Source: Prado023 sp963777855
Lineage (GTDB): Bacteria > Actinomycetota > Actinomycetes > S36-B12 > CAIYMF01
NCBI GenBank assembly: GCA_963777855.1
Contig: CAVZRW010000016.1
Coordinates: 200,307-264,306 of the forward strand
Reading direction: 5' to 3'
DNA length: 64,000 nucleotides
Part shown: positions 25,255-33,631 of the stretch, piece by piece
Layout: every line of letters begins with the position of its first letter
How positions within the stretch are numbered: position 1 is the first letter of the stretch
Made by a program: the position numbers and the translations under genes
Notes under the pieces: generated by a model
The model's database searches: none
Seen by the model: only the letters and a program-made list of their open reading frames with translations
What the model was told of the DNA's origin: nothing

Positions 25255-26538
25255 CTACTGCGACTCGGGGTCCGTGGCCGACTCGGGCTCGGTGACCGGC
25301 TCGCCCTCCGCCTCCGCCTCGGGCTCGGGCTCAGGGCTGACCTCGAAGGTCATGCCCGCCGCGCGCAGCCGCTCGACCAGCGGCATCCCGAGTCCTGTTG
25401 CCGGGGTCAGCACGCCCGCGCGGTCGGGCAGTCCGGGGTCTCCGGAGGCGGCGAGCAGTGCCGCCTCCGCCAGCATGAGCGACGTCGCCGCGTAGCCCGG
25501 ATCGCCCTGGGCGGCGACGGTGGCCACGTACCGGGATCCGTCGACGGCCGTGCCGTGGATCTCCATCCGGAACCGACCAGACTCGCGGTCCTCGGGGCTG
25601 GGCCCCTCGCCCTGCTTGGGCAGGACCTTGCCCAGGCCCGCCCGGGTGGGGCCGAACCCCATCGCCGCGCCGAGCGCGCCGAGCCCCGCGGTCATGCCGG
25701 TGGCCTTGGCCCGGGCTGAGAGCCCGTCACCGAACCCGATCGCCTCGCGGTAGCGGAACTGCCGGGAGTACGGGTACCCGGCCAGGGCGTTGGATCGGCG
25801 CACCACGCGGGTGTTCGCCGCCGCCATCACGAACGGGCCCAGCCAGCCCAGGGCCGGGTCGTGGACCGGGGTCGTCAGGTCGGACTCGTCGCCCAGGTCG
25901 GGCTCCGCGTCGCGGTCGGGGCTCAGCGAGTAGGGGTCCGAGGTCAGCGCGCGGGCGGCCGGATCGGCGGTGATGGCCGCCATCTGGGTGCGCATCGAGG
26001 CGATGGTGCCGCCCGAGAACCCACCACGCATGTCGGCCACGAGCAGGGTGGTCTCCGCCAGCGCGCCGACCTCCTCGTGCAGCAGCAGGACACCGAGGTC
26101 GGAGGGGATCGAGTCGAAGCCGCAGGCGTGCACGATCCGCGCTCCGGTGCTCGCCGCCAGCTCGTGGGCGGCGTCGATCGACGCGCGCATGAACAGCACC
26201 TCGCCGCAGAGGTCCACGTAGTGGGTGCCGGCCCTCGCGCAGGCCTCGACCAGGGGCAGCCCGTGCTCGGCGTAGGGACCGACGGTGGTCGCCACCACCG
26301 TGGTGGATCGGGCCATGGCGGTCAGCGTGGGGCGATCGGCGGAGTCGGCCAGGATGAGCGGCCAGTCCGCGGCTGCCGGGCCGAGGCCGTCGCGGATGGC
26401 GCCCAGCTTCGCGAGCGAGCGCCCCGCCAGGCCGATGCGGGTCCCCTGCGGAGCCCGTTCGAGGAGACGCTCGGCCACCAACCGGCCGGTGAAGCCGGTA
26501 GCCCCGAACAGGACGATGTCGAGATCTCTGCGCGCCAC
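25255..26538 (-). CDS. Saccharopine dehydrogenase-like / trans-acting enoyl reductase family protein
   Basis: 427 residues. The N-terminal Rossmann motif is IVLFGATGFTGRLVAE (Gly12-Gly18), followed by TVVATTVGPYAEHG, THYVDLCGE and IVHACGFDSIPSD. These match the family of mycobacterial Rv2449c and the trans-acting enoyl reductase Rv2953. Such enzymes reduce a C=C or C=N bond with NADPH; the substrate here is unknown. The C-terminal 30 residues are a Glu/Pro-rich disordered tail. No polyketide synthase is near, so a lipid-biosynthesis role is not shown. Confidence 0.8.
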   Translation of the reverse strand: MARRDLDIVLFGATGFTGRLVAERLLERAPQGTRIGLAGRSLAKLGAIRDGLGPAAADWPLILADSADRPTLTAMARSTTVVATTVGPYAEHGLPLVEACARAGTHYVDLCGEVLFMRASIDAAHELAASTGARIVHACGFDSIPSDLGVLLLHEEVGALAETTLLVADMRGGFSGGTIASMRTQMAAITADPAARALTSDPYSLSPDRDAEPDLGDESDLTTPVHDPALGWLGPFVMAAANTRVVRRSNALAGYPYSRQFRYREAIGFGDGLSARAKATGMTAGLGALGAAMGFGPTRAGLGKVLPKQGEGPSPEDRESGRFRMEIHGTAVDGSRYVATVAAQGDPGYAATSLMLAEAALLAASGDPGLPDRAGVLTPATGLGMPLVERLRAAGMTFEVSPEPEPEAEAEGEPVTEPESATDPESQ

Positions 26539-26628
26539 ACCGCCACCCTAGCCCCGTGCGCGCCACTCGGGCGGCAGACTGGCGTCGTGCGGCCGGGGGG
26601 CCGAGGGGTGACAGGGAGGTCGATCGCC

Positions 26629-27063
26629 ATGGGGCGCAGGAACAGCAACGCCCCGGCCGTGACGGCCGCGCTCGCAGGGATCGGGCTGCTGGTGGGGAGC
26701 ATGATGACCCCGTGGATCGCCGGCCGTGAGGGGGCCCAGATCCCCATGCGCGCGCTGTGGCCGGCAGACCTGGCCCGGCCCGAGGTGACCGCGTTCGTCG
26801 ACTCGATCGGCGTCCCGCTGCTGGTGCTGGCGGGGCTGGTGCTCATCGCGATCCTGGGGCGGTCGCGAGGCCTCGCGTTGGGCCTGGCCGGCGGCGTCCT
26901 GCTGCTCGTGGGGGTTTGGGTCCTGTCGGAGGCGATCCGCAGGTCGCCGGCGTCGCTGCGGCTCTCCCAACTCGACAGCGGATGGTGGCTGGCATTGCTC
27001 GGCGCGATCGCGCTGATGGTCGGGGCCTACCTCGTGCCCCACGAACGCCGCCCCGGCCGCTGA
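26629..27063 (+). CDS. Four-helix membrane protein, function unknown
   Basis: 144 residues. GGGAGG at 26613-26618 lies ten bases before the ATG; an in-frame GTG at 26608 is possible. Helices are at about 9-27, 62-80, 84-103 and 122-138, and the C-terminus is basic (ERRPGR). I do not recognise a family. It is divergent from the enoyl-reductase-like gene by about 90 bp. Confidence 0.6.
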   Translation: MGRRNSNAPAVTAALAGIGLLVGSMMTPWIAGREGAQIPMRALWPADLARPEVTAFVDSIGVPLLVLAGLVLIAILGRSRGLALGLAGGVLLLVGVWVLSEAIRRSPASLRLSQLDSGWWLALLGAIALMVGAYLVPHERRPGR

Positions 27064-27214
27064 GCCGCCCGGGGCGGGTGTCCCGCGATCAACGCATCGG
27101 TGGTTGAGGCCCGGTGGTGCGGCCCGGTCGCGCCCACCCCCGCACGCCCAGACCACGGTCCCCGCGTACGGATGCCTCTACCGGATGCACCGCGGTCGGG
27201 TGTAATGCGGAGGT

Positions 27215-28144
27215 ATGCAACCGACGAGCCATGGACCGGTGGTCGTCGTGGACGACCTGCGCAAGGACTACGGCCCGCTGCATGCTGTCGACGGCCTGAG
27301 CTTCTCGATCGAGCCGGGCGAGGTGTTCGCCCTGCTGGGCCCCAACGGGGCGGGCAAGACCACCACGGTCGAGATCCTCGAGGGCCACCGCCGGCGCACC
27401 TCGGGCTCGGTGCAGGTGCTGGGCATGGACCCGGAGACCGGTGGCCGGGCCTACCGCGAGCGGATCGGGATCGTGCTGCAGGAGGCCGGCTTCGACGAGG
27501 AGTTCACCGTCGAGGAGCTCGTGACCATGTACGCGGGCTTCTACCCGCGGCGGCGCGACGTGGGCGAGGTGATCGAGCGGGTCGGACTCACGGACAAGGC
27601 CCGCTCGCGCAGCAAGGCGCTCTCCGGCGGCCAGCGCCGGCGCCTGGACCTGGCCCTGGGCCTGATCGGGGACCCCGAGCTGCTCTTCCTCGACGAGCCC
27701 ACGACAGGCTTCGACCCCGCGGCCCGTCGGCGCGCGTGGGAGATGATCGCGTCGCTGCGCGACCTGGGCACCACCATCGTGCTCACCACCCACTACATGG
27801 AGGAGGCCGAGCACCTCGCCGACCGGGTCGCGGTCGTGCAGGCCGGGCGCCTGGTCGCCCTGGACACCCCGGCGAACCTCGTCAGCCGGGAGGGCGCGCG
27901 GGCCGTGGTCTCCTTCGTGCTGCCGGCCGAGGTGGCGCTGGCCGACCTGCCGGCACTCGGGGTCGGGGCGCCACGCGCCCACGGTGAACAGGTCGACATC
28001 CCCTGCGCCGACCCGGTCGAGGACCTCAACACCCTCACGGCGTGGGCCCTGGGCCGCGGGGTCGATCTCGACGGCCTGACCATCACGCGGCCCACGCTGG
28101 AGGACGTCTACCTCGACCTCACGCAGGAGGCCGCCCGTGAGTGA
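27215..28144 (+). CDS. ABC transporter ATP-binding protein (drug/daunorubicin-type)
   Basis: 309 residues. Walker A GPNGAGKT (42-49), Q-loop in IVLQEAGF, signature LSGGQRRR (136-143), Walker B LLFLDEPTTGFDP and switch TTHYMEEAE identify an ABC-2-type exporter ATPase of the DrrA/CcmA group. A C-terminal 90-residue domain with TRPTLEDVYLDLT is typical. The partner is the permease gene that overlaps its end by eight bases. The ATG follows TGTAAT by eight bases. Confidence 0.92.
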   Translation: MQPTSHGPVVVVDDLRKDYGPLHAVDGLSFSIEPGEVFALLGPNGAGKTTTVEILEGHRRRTSGSVQVLGMDPETGGRAYRERIGIVLQEAGFDEEFTVEELVTMYAGFYPRRRDVGEVIERVGLTDKARSRSKALSGGQRRRLDLALGLIGDPELLFLDEPTTGFDPAARRRAWEMIASLRDLGTTIVLTTHYMEEAEHLADRVAVVQAGRLVALDTPANLVSREGARAVVSFVLPAEVALADLPALGVGAPRAHGEQVDIPCADPVEDLNTLTAWALGRGVDLDGLTITRPTLEDVYLDLTQEAARE

Positions 28145-29840
28145 CGCCGGGATGATCCTGGGCCAGGTCCGCTACGCCAACCGCGGGTTCTGGCGCACCC
28201 CGGTGTCGGCCTTCTTCGTGCTGGTCTTCCCGCTGAGCTTCCTGGTGATCCTCAGCGCCATCTACGGCAACGAGATCGTCGACCCCGCGACGGGCCTGCG
28301 GCTGGCGCAGTACACGACCCCGGTCTTCGCCGTGTTCGGGGTCTGCATGGCCAGCTTCATGTCGCTGGCGATCGCGGTCGCCTACGCCCGGGAGTCCGGG
28401 GTGCTCAAGCGGCTGCGCGGCACGCCGCTGCCGCCAGCCCTGCACATCACGGGCCGGCTTGTCTCCGCGCTCTGGCTGTCGATGCTGGCCACCGCGGTGA
28501 TGGTGGGGGTGGGCGTCGCGTTCTACGGGGTCCAGGTGATCTGGGTCAACGTGCCGGCGCTGGTGCTCACGTTCCTGGTCGGGATCGCCTGCTTCACCGC
28601 CCTGGGCCTGGCCGTCGCGGCCGTCGCCCCCACGCCGAGTGCGGCCCAGGCGTTCGGCAACGCCGCGATCATCCTGCTGTCGTTCATCTCGGGGATCTTC
28701 GGCTTCACCGAGCTGCCCACCTGGATGGACCGACTGGCCCTGATCTTCCCGCTCAAGCACTTCGTGGACCCGGCGGTGGCCGGGTTCACGCCGGGCATCG
28801 ATGCCGCGACCCCAGCGTGGGGCGACCTGGCGGCGATGGCCGCCTGGGGGGTGTTCGGGGCGATCGTGACCTGGCGGGCGTTCCGCTGGGAGCCCACGCC
28901 CGGGCGGGTCCTCAGCCGCTCGGGACGGGGTGCGCCCCGGGGGGAGACCGAGGAGGTGACCGAGGAGGTGACCGAGGACACCCACGCCGTGTCCGGCGCG
29001 GGCCCGGTCGACAGCACAGTTGCGGCGGGCACCGCCACCGGCAGCGCCCTCGTCATCACCCCCGGCAGCCCGAGCGCGGCAGCCCTGGTCGGCTCGCAGA
29101 CCCGGTACGCCGTCCTTCAGGTGCTGCGCGACCCGATGTCGGTGTTCTTCGCGATCGCCTTCCCGGTGCTGCTGGTCACGTTCTTCTCCTCGATGTACGG
29201 CGACGAGGCCCAGTGGGGCGGCCTGCCGCTGCCGCAGTACCTGGCGGCCGCCTTCGCGGTGTACGGGGTGGCCACCACGGGGTTCGTGAACCTGCCCGGG
29301 GCGATCGCAGACCAGCGCGCGCGCCGGGTGCTCACCCGGTTGCGCGGATCGCCGGTGCCGGCGTGGGCCTACGTCACGGGCCGGATGCTGGGCTGCCTGG
29401 CGCTGGGCCTGCTGACCGTGGGCCTGATCTTCGCCGTCGGTGCCGCCTTCTTCGAGGTCACGCTGCCCCCGTCCACGTGGGCCGTGTCCCTGCTCGTGTT
29501 CACCCTGAGCATCTGCTGCTTCGCCGCGTGCGGCCTGGCGCTGGTCTCACTGGTCGACGGGCCGCAGGCGATCATCGCAGCAGCCCTGTGCATCCTGCTG
29601 CCGCTGTCGTTCATCTCCGACGTCTTCATCCAGGTCGACCAGCTGCCCACGGTCCTCAACGCGATCGCGTGGGCGTTCCCGCTGCGGCACGCGGTCGGCG
29701 CCGCGGTCACCGCCACCAGCGGGGGTGCGCTGGATGCCGCGTTCTGGGGGCATGTGGCCGTCGTGACGGCGTGGCTGGTCGCGGCGGCCCTCGTGGCGTG
29801 GCGGACGTTCCACTGGGAGCCACGGCGCTTCGCCGGCTGA
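28137..29840 (+). CDS. ABC-2 permease with two fused permease domains
   Basis: 567 residues, about twice the usual length. Residues 1-255 and 315-567 are each a complete six-helix ABC-2 permease: RYANRGFWRTPVSAFFVLVFP then LKRLRGTPLP and LPTWMDRLALIFPLKHFVDP; the second half repeats this as RYAVLQVLRDPMSVFFAIAFP, LTRLRGSPVP and LPTVLNAIAWAFPLRHAVGA. An acidic linker with repeated EEVTEEVTED and a Thr/Gly/Ser-rich stretch (about 256-314) joins them. Normally two separate permease chains dimerise; here one chain could provide both. The GTG start lies inside the ATPase gene. Substrate unknown. Confidence 0.88.
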   Translation: MSDAGMILGQVRYANRGFWRTPVSAFFVLVFPLSFLVILSAIYGNEIVDPATGLRLAQYTTPVFAVFGVCMASFMSLAIAVAYARESGVLKRLRGTPLPPALHITGRLVSALWLSMLATAVMVGVGVAFYGVQVIWVNVPALVLTFLVGIACFTALGLAVAAVAPTPSAAQAFGNAAIILLSFISGIFGFTELPTWMDRLALIFPLKHFVDPAVAGFTPGIDAATPAWGDLAAMAAWGVFGAIVTWRAFRWEPTPGRVLSRSGRGAPRGETEEVTEEVTEDTHAVSGAGPVDSTVAAGTATGSALVITPGSPSAAALVGSQTRYAVLQVLRDPMSVFFAIAFPVLLVTFFSSMYGDEAQWGGLPLPQYLAAAFAVYGVATTGFVNLPGAIADQRARRVLTRLRGSPVPAWAYVTGRMLGCLALGLLTVGLIFAVGAAFFEVTLPPSTWAVSLLVFTLSICCFAACGLALVSLVDGPQAIIAAALCILLPLSFISDVFIQVDQLPTVLNAIAWAFPLRHAVGAAVTATSGGALDAAFWGHVAVVTAWLVAAALVAWRTFHWEPRRFAG

Positions 29841-29852
29841 GCGGGGGAGGCC

Positions 29853-30962
29853 ATGCGCGCGCCCGGGCGACACGCCACCGACCCGATTCGCCCGCAGGAG
29901 CGCCCATCGCGCCATGGCGCGCAGGAGGATGGCCCTGTGGCCGGGTCGGAGCGGGACGCTGTGTCGCGGCGCTTGCGCCGCAGCCTCCTCGCGCTCGCCG
30001 CGGTCATCCTGGTGGGCACGCTGGGCTACGGGCTCCTCGGGTTCTCCCTGCTCGACGCGGCCTACCAGACGGTCACGACGGTCACCACCATCGGCTTCCG
30101 CGAGGTGCAGCCGTTCGGCACGGCCGAGAAGGTCTTCACCATGGTCTTCGTCCTGGTCGGCGTGGGCGTGGTGCTCTACACCCTGACAGCCCTGCTGGGC
30201 CTGCTCATCGAGGGCTGGGCCGGCAACGAGTGGGGGAGGCGACGCATGGACAAGGAGATCGCGGCGATCAGCGGGCACGCGATCGTGTGCGGCTGGGGCC
30301 GGGTCGGGCGGGCCGCGGCACACCAGCTGACGAAGGCGGGCCAGTCGGTGGTGGTGGTCGACAGCGACCCCGAGCTGCTGGAGGGCTGCCCCTACCCGTA
30401 CCTGATCGGCGACGCCACCCGCGACGAGGTCCTGCGGCGGGTCGGGATCGGCCGGGCGAAGGTGCTGGTGGCGACCCTGGACACCGACGCCTCGAGCCTG
30501 TTCGTGACGCTCTCGGCGCGAGTGCTGAACTCCGAGCTGGTGATCATCGCCCGCAGCCGCGTGGACGACACCGAGGAGAAGCTGATCCGCGCCGGGGCCG
30601 ACCGCGTGGTCAACCCGCAGCGGATCGGTGGCAACCGCATCGCTGCCTTCGCGATGCAGCCGCACGTGACCGACTTCCTCGACGTCGCGATGCACGACGA
30701 GGACGTGGAGTTCCGCCTCGAGCAGGTCGTCGTCCACGAGGGCTCGCCGCTGGCCGGCTCCACGGTGCGCGAGGCCCGGCTGCACGAGGGCGACGGCGCG
30801 CTGCTGCTCGCGCTGCGCCAGCACGACGGCGGGGTGTTCCGCACGAATCCGTCCCCGGACGCGGTGGTGCGCCCCGGGGACGTGGTGATCGTGATCGGCA
30901 CCGCCGACCAGATCGACGAGGTGCGCCGGGCAGCAGGCAGCTCCCGGGCACGCAGGAGGTGA
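29853..30962 (+). CDS. Potassium channel with RCK (TrkA-N/TrkA-C) domain
   Basis: 369 residues; GGGGGAGG just before the ATG supports this start. A hydrophobic helix (about 43-63), a pore loop with filter TTIGFREV (about 77-84) and a second helix (about 95-118) form a two-helix K+ channel. The cytoplasmic part has a Rossmann RCK-N domain (AIVCGWGRVGRAAAHQL, VVVVDSDPE, GDAT) and a TrkA-C domain near the end. The filter has Arg where the usual TVGYGD/TIGFGE has Gly, a variant seen in some actinobacterial channels. It starts a likely operon with the next two genes. Confidence 0.88.
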   Translation: MRAPGRHATDPIRPQERPSRHGAQEDGPVAGSERDAVSRRLRRSLLALAAVILVGTLGYGLLGFSLLDAAYQTVTTVTTIGFREVQPFGTAEKVFTMVFVLVGVGVVLYTLTALLGLLIEGWAGNEWGRRRMDKEIAAISGHAIVCGWGRVGRAAAHQLTKAGQSVVVVDSDPELLEGCPYPYLIGDATRDEVLRRVGIGRAKVLVATLDTDASSLFVTLSARVLNSELVIIARSRVDDTEEKLIRAGADRVVNPQRIGGNRIAAFAMQPHVTDFLDVAMHDEDVEFRLEQVVVHEGSPLAGSTVREARLHEGDGALLLALRQHDGGVFRTNPSPDAVVRPGDVVIVIGTADQIDEVRRAAGSSRARRR

Positions 30963-30967
30963 GCGCG

Positions 30968-31630
30968 GTGCGCCGCTGGTTGGGGTGGTTCGCCGTCGCG
31001 CTGGTGATCGGCATGCAGGCGGGCACGGTGTTCAAGCCTCTGGGGTCCGTCGGGGACACCCGCGTGGCCGACTGGGTGGACCTGCTCACCCCGTACGTGA
31101 TCCTGGGCTGCGCGGCGATGGTCCTGCTGCGCGCGGGGGCCGCGCGGGGCCAGTGGGTCGTCTTCGGCGTCGGGGCGCTGACTTTCACCCTCGGCCACGG
31201 GCTGCACCTGTCGGCCAACTCGGTCTCCAACGTGGACGACCCGGCCGTGGCCGGGGCGGACATCGTGCACCTCTGGGACGAGGTCGCCAGCCACTGGATC
31301 TGGTACCTCGGGCTGTTCCTGGTGATGACATCCCTGGCCCTGGCCCTGCGCGACCACGAGCTGGCGATCGGCGGGCTCGGCTGGGTGCTTGCCGTGCTGG
31401 TGGCGGTCACCCTGGTCAACACCTACATCGAGGGCGGGCTGCCGTGGTTGGGCATCGTCCTGCTCGGGTCGGGGCTCCTGGCCGGGTTCGTGTGGCGGCC
31501 CGACGACGTGGCCCGGCTGCTGCGCGTGGTCGCGGGACTCGGGCTGGTGCTGCTGATCGGCTGGGGCGTCTACTGGTGGCTGGCCGACGGCCGCCTGTTC
31601 CCCCAGTTCAGCGAGCTCGGCTGGATCTGA
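30968..31630 (+). CDS. Polytopic membrane protein, function unknown
   Basis: 220 residues. GGAGG at 30954-30958 is nine bases before the GTG used here. Seven or so helices are predicted. A conserved-looking central block has GHGLHLSANS, a DIVHLWDE segment and SHWIWYLGLFLV, with several His residues that could bind metal or haem. I cannot name the family. It lies between an RCK channel and pcm with short gaps, so it is probably cotranscribed. Confidence 0.6.
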   Translation: MRRWLGWFAVALVIGMQAGTVFKPLGSVGDTRVADWVDLLTPYVILGCAAMVLLRAGAARGQWVVFGVGALTFTLGHGLHLSANSVSNVDDPAVAGADIVHLWDEVASHWIWYLGLFLVMTSLALALRDHELAIGGLGWVLAVLVAVTLVNTYIEGGLPWLGIVLLGSGLLAGFVWRPDDVARLLRVVAGLGLVLLIGWGVYWWLADGRLFPQFSELGWI

Positions 31631-31636
31631 CCGGCC

Positions 31637-32284
31637 GTGGATGCCGCGGGCCTGCGGGACCTCCTGCTGCGGGAGGGCATCAGCCCGCGGGTCGTCGACG
31701 CGATGATGACCGTCCCGCGTGACCGGTTCGTCCCGCCCGGGATGCGGTGGCACGCGTGGGAGGACCGCGCGATGTCGATCGGGCTGGGGCAGACGATCTC
31801 CCAGCCCACGGTGGTCGCCGTGATGACCGAGGCCGCCGCGGCGGGTCCCGGTGACCACGTCCTCGACGTTGGGACGGGCAGCGGCTACCAGGCGGCGGTG
31901 CTGGCCGCCTGCGGCGCGCGCGTGCGTTCGATCGAGCGGTTGCCCGCGCTGGCGGACGCGGCCCGGTCGAGGCTCGCGGAGCTCGGCTTCGACGTGGACG
32001 TGCACTGCGGCGACGGGTCGGCAGGCCTGCCCGACCGGGCGCCGTTCGACGCGATCGTGGTCGCGGCAGCGACCCCGATGATCCCCCCGGCGCTGCTCGA
32101 CCAGCTGCGGGCACCGGGTGCGGGCACCCGGGGTGGGCGGCTGGTCATCCCCGTGGGGGAGCCCTCTGCGTGGTACGGCGGCCAGCAGCTCGAGGTGCTC
32201 GAGCGCGTGGCGGGCGCCACCTCGCGGCGTGCCCTGCTGGATGTGGTGTTCGTCCCGCTGGTGTGGACCCCGGGGACGGGCTGA
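31637..32284 (+). CDS. pcm: Protein-L-isoaspartate O-methyltransferase
   Basis: 215 residues, the normal length. Features are PRDRFVPP, the SIGLGQTISQPTVVAVM substrate block (about 47-63), the SAM loop VLDVGTGSGYQAAVLAACG (about 75-93), the acidic IERLPALAD strand, and GRLVIPVGE. It repairs damaged aspartyl residues by methylating isoaspartate. The GTG start is seven bases after the membrane-protein stop. A strong hairpin follows the gene. Confidence 0.92.
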   Translation: MDAAGLRDLLLREGISPRVVDAMMTVPRDRFVPPGMRWHAWEDRAMSIGLGQTISQPTVVAVMTEAAAAGPGDHVLDVGTGSGYQAAVLAACGARVRSIERLPALADAARSRLAELGFDVDVHCGDGSAGLPDRAPFDAIVVAAATPMIPPALLDQLRAPGAGTRGGRLVIPVGEPSAWYGGQQLEVLERVAGATSRRALLDVVFVPLVWTPGTG

Positions 32285-32303
32285 GCGCCCACGACCGCAC
32301 GCG

Positions 32304-32337
32304 CACGGGGCTGCGGGAGCAGTCCCGCAGCCCCGTG
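32304..32337. terminator. Hairpin terminator after pcm
   Basis: CACGGGGCTGCGGGA (32304-32318), loop gcag, TCCCGCAGCCCCGTG (32323-32337): a perfect 15-bp stem, 20 bp after the pcm stop. There is no T-tract, as is common in high-GC actinobacteria. Confidence 0.75.
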
Positions 32338-32374
32338 ACATCGGTGCGTCAGCGTCAGGGCCGGCGCTGGACGG

Positions 32375-32860
32375 TCATCGCCTGGTCATGACCAGGTCGC
32401 CCCACATGGGGCCCAAGCCCTCCTCCATCGGGTCGAACCCACCCACCTGGACCAGGTAGCGGGCGCCCGCCACGGTGGGCATGACCACCTCGGCGGCCCA
32501 TCCCTGCTTGGGGTCGGTCCCCTCGTCCGCGCACGCGAGCTGGTCCAGCGTCCCGGCTTCGTACACGCCCATCACGGTGTCGAACTCACTTGGCCGGCGT
32601 ACTCCTCGGGGATCGAGACCTCGAGCTCACCGGTGATCGCCGATCCGACAACTGGATGGGCCCCTGAGCCCACCAGTCGGCCTGAAGGTGTTGCCCTGGC
32701 GGTACCCGGTGGCCTCCGTCCGGGCCTCGCCGGAGGGGACGGCCGTCCCGGTGATCGTCATCGTGCCGGCAGACGTGCCCGGCTCGCCGGCGGCCGCTTC
32801 GGCCTCGCCGTCCTAGGGGTTGCCGTAGACGAACGTGACGGGCCGGTGGGCCCCCGATGT
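32375..32860 (-). pseudogene. Relic of a secreted protein with a pre-peptidase-like C-terminal domain
   Basis: The last 66 residues (VYEAGTLDQLACADEG, then ARYLVQVGGFDP) look like the end of the bacterial pre-peptidase C-terminal domain, which has the pattern VY.G..L..L.CxDD ... Y.I.VGG. Upstream on the same strand fragments continue in other frames: SEFDTVMGVYEAG, VVGSAITGELEVSIPEEYAG and TMTITGTAV, with an in-frame TAG after FVYGNP. At least three frame changes and one stop mean no functional product. The start of the original gene is not recognisable. Confidence 0.65.
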
Positions 32861-32866
32861 CGGCTC

Positions 32867-33484
32867 TCAGGGCTGCCTGCGGACGAGGACCACCGCGTCG
32901 TGGGCGGCCACACCCGCTGCGTCGAGCCTCAGGTTCGCGGAAGCCACCAACACCTCGTACTCCGCGGACAGGTCGAGCACCGCGACGACGTCGGCCGCGC
33001 CGAGCAGGCGGTGTTCAGGCGGGCCCGGAAGCCCCAGGCGGCCGTGCTCCGGGTCGTGGGAGACCACCAGCAGGTGCCCCCCGGGGGCGACCAGGCCGGG
33101 CAGGTGCCCGAACATGCGCCCACGATCCTCCGGCTCGGGGTGCAGGAAGGCCACGGTGACGAGGTCGAACATCCCGGAGGGGGTCAGCGTCGCCAGCCAC
33201 GCCGCGTCGGCGACGTCACCCTCGACGAACCGTGCCGAGGAGCCGGCGCGCGCGGCCTGGGCACGGGCGCTCTTCAGGGCGGCGCCGGCCCAGTCGACAC
33301 CCGTCACCGTCCAGCCCTGATCTGCCAGCCAGAGGGCGTCGGCCCCCTCGCCGCAGCCGAGGTCCAGCGCGGTCGAGCCGGGGGCCGGGTGCAGGGGGCC
33401 CACCTGGGCCACGAGGGCTGCGTTGGGCTGGCCGGACCACACCGTGGCCGAGCGGTAGCGGTCGTTCCAGGCCTGGGCGTCCAT
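32867..33484 (-). CDS. Class I SAM-dependent methyltransferase
   Basis: 205 residues. Motif I is ALDLGCGEGADALWLADQG (about 40-58), motif II VTGVDWAGAALKSARA, then SARFVEGDVAD, MFDLVTVAFLHPE and the APGGHLLVVSHDP strand. It begins MDAQAWNDRYRSATVWSGQPNA, as in the family containing tellurite/thiopurine-type methyltransferases (TehB-like). Substrate unknown. It is divergent from the ABC ATPase gene at 33632. Confidence 0.85.
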   Translation of the reverse strand: MDAQAWNDRYRSATVWSGQPNAALVAQVGPLHPAPGSTALDLGCGEGADALWLADQGWTVTGVDWAGAALKSARAQAARAGSSARFVEGDVADAAWLATLTPSGMFDLVTVAFLHPEPEDRGRMFGHLPGLVAPGGHLLVVSHDPEHGRLGLPGPPEHRLLGAADVVAVLDLSAEYEVLVASANLRLDAAGVAAHDAVVLVRRQP

Positions 33485-33631
33485 GGGCGCAGTCTCGCCG
33501 ATGTCCGGCGCCCGTGCGCGCGGGCGCCGAGGCCGCCCCACCCACCACACCAGCGTTCCCGGGCCGGTGTCCAGCGTGGGCACCGGGCCCCGCGGCGGCG
33601 GAGCGTGCATGCTGGGCCCACGGGAGGGCAG

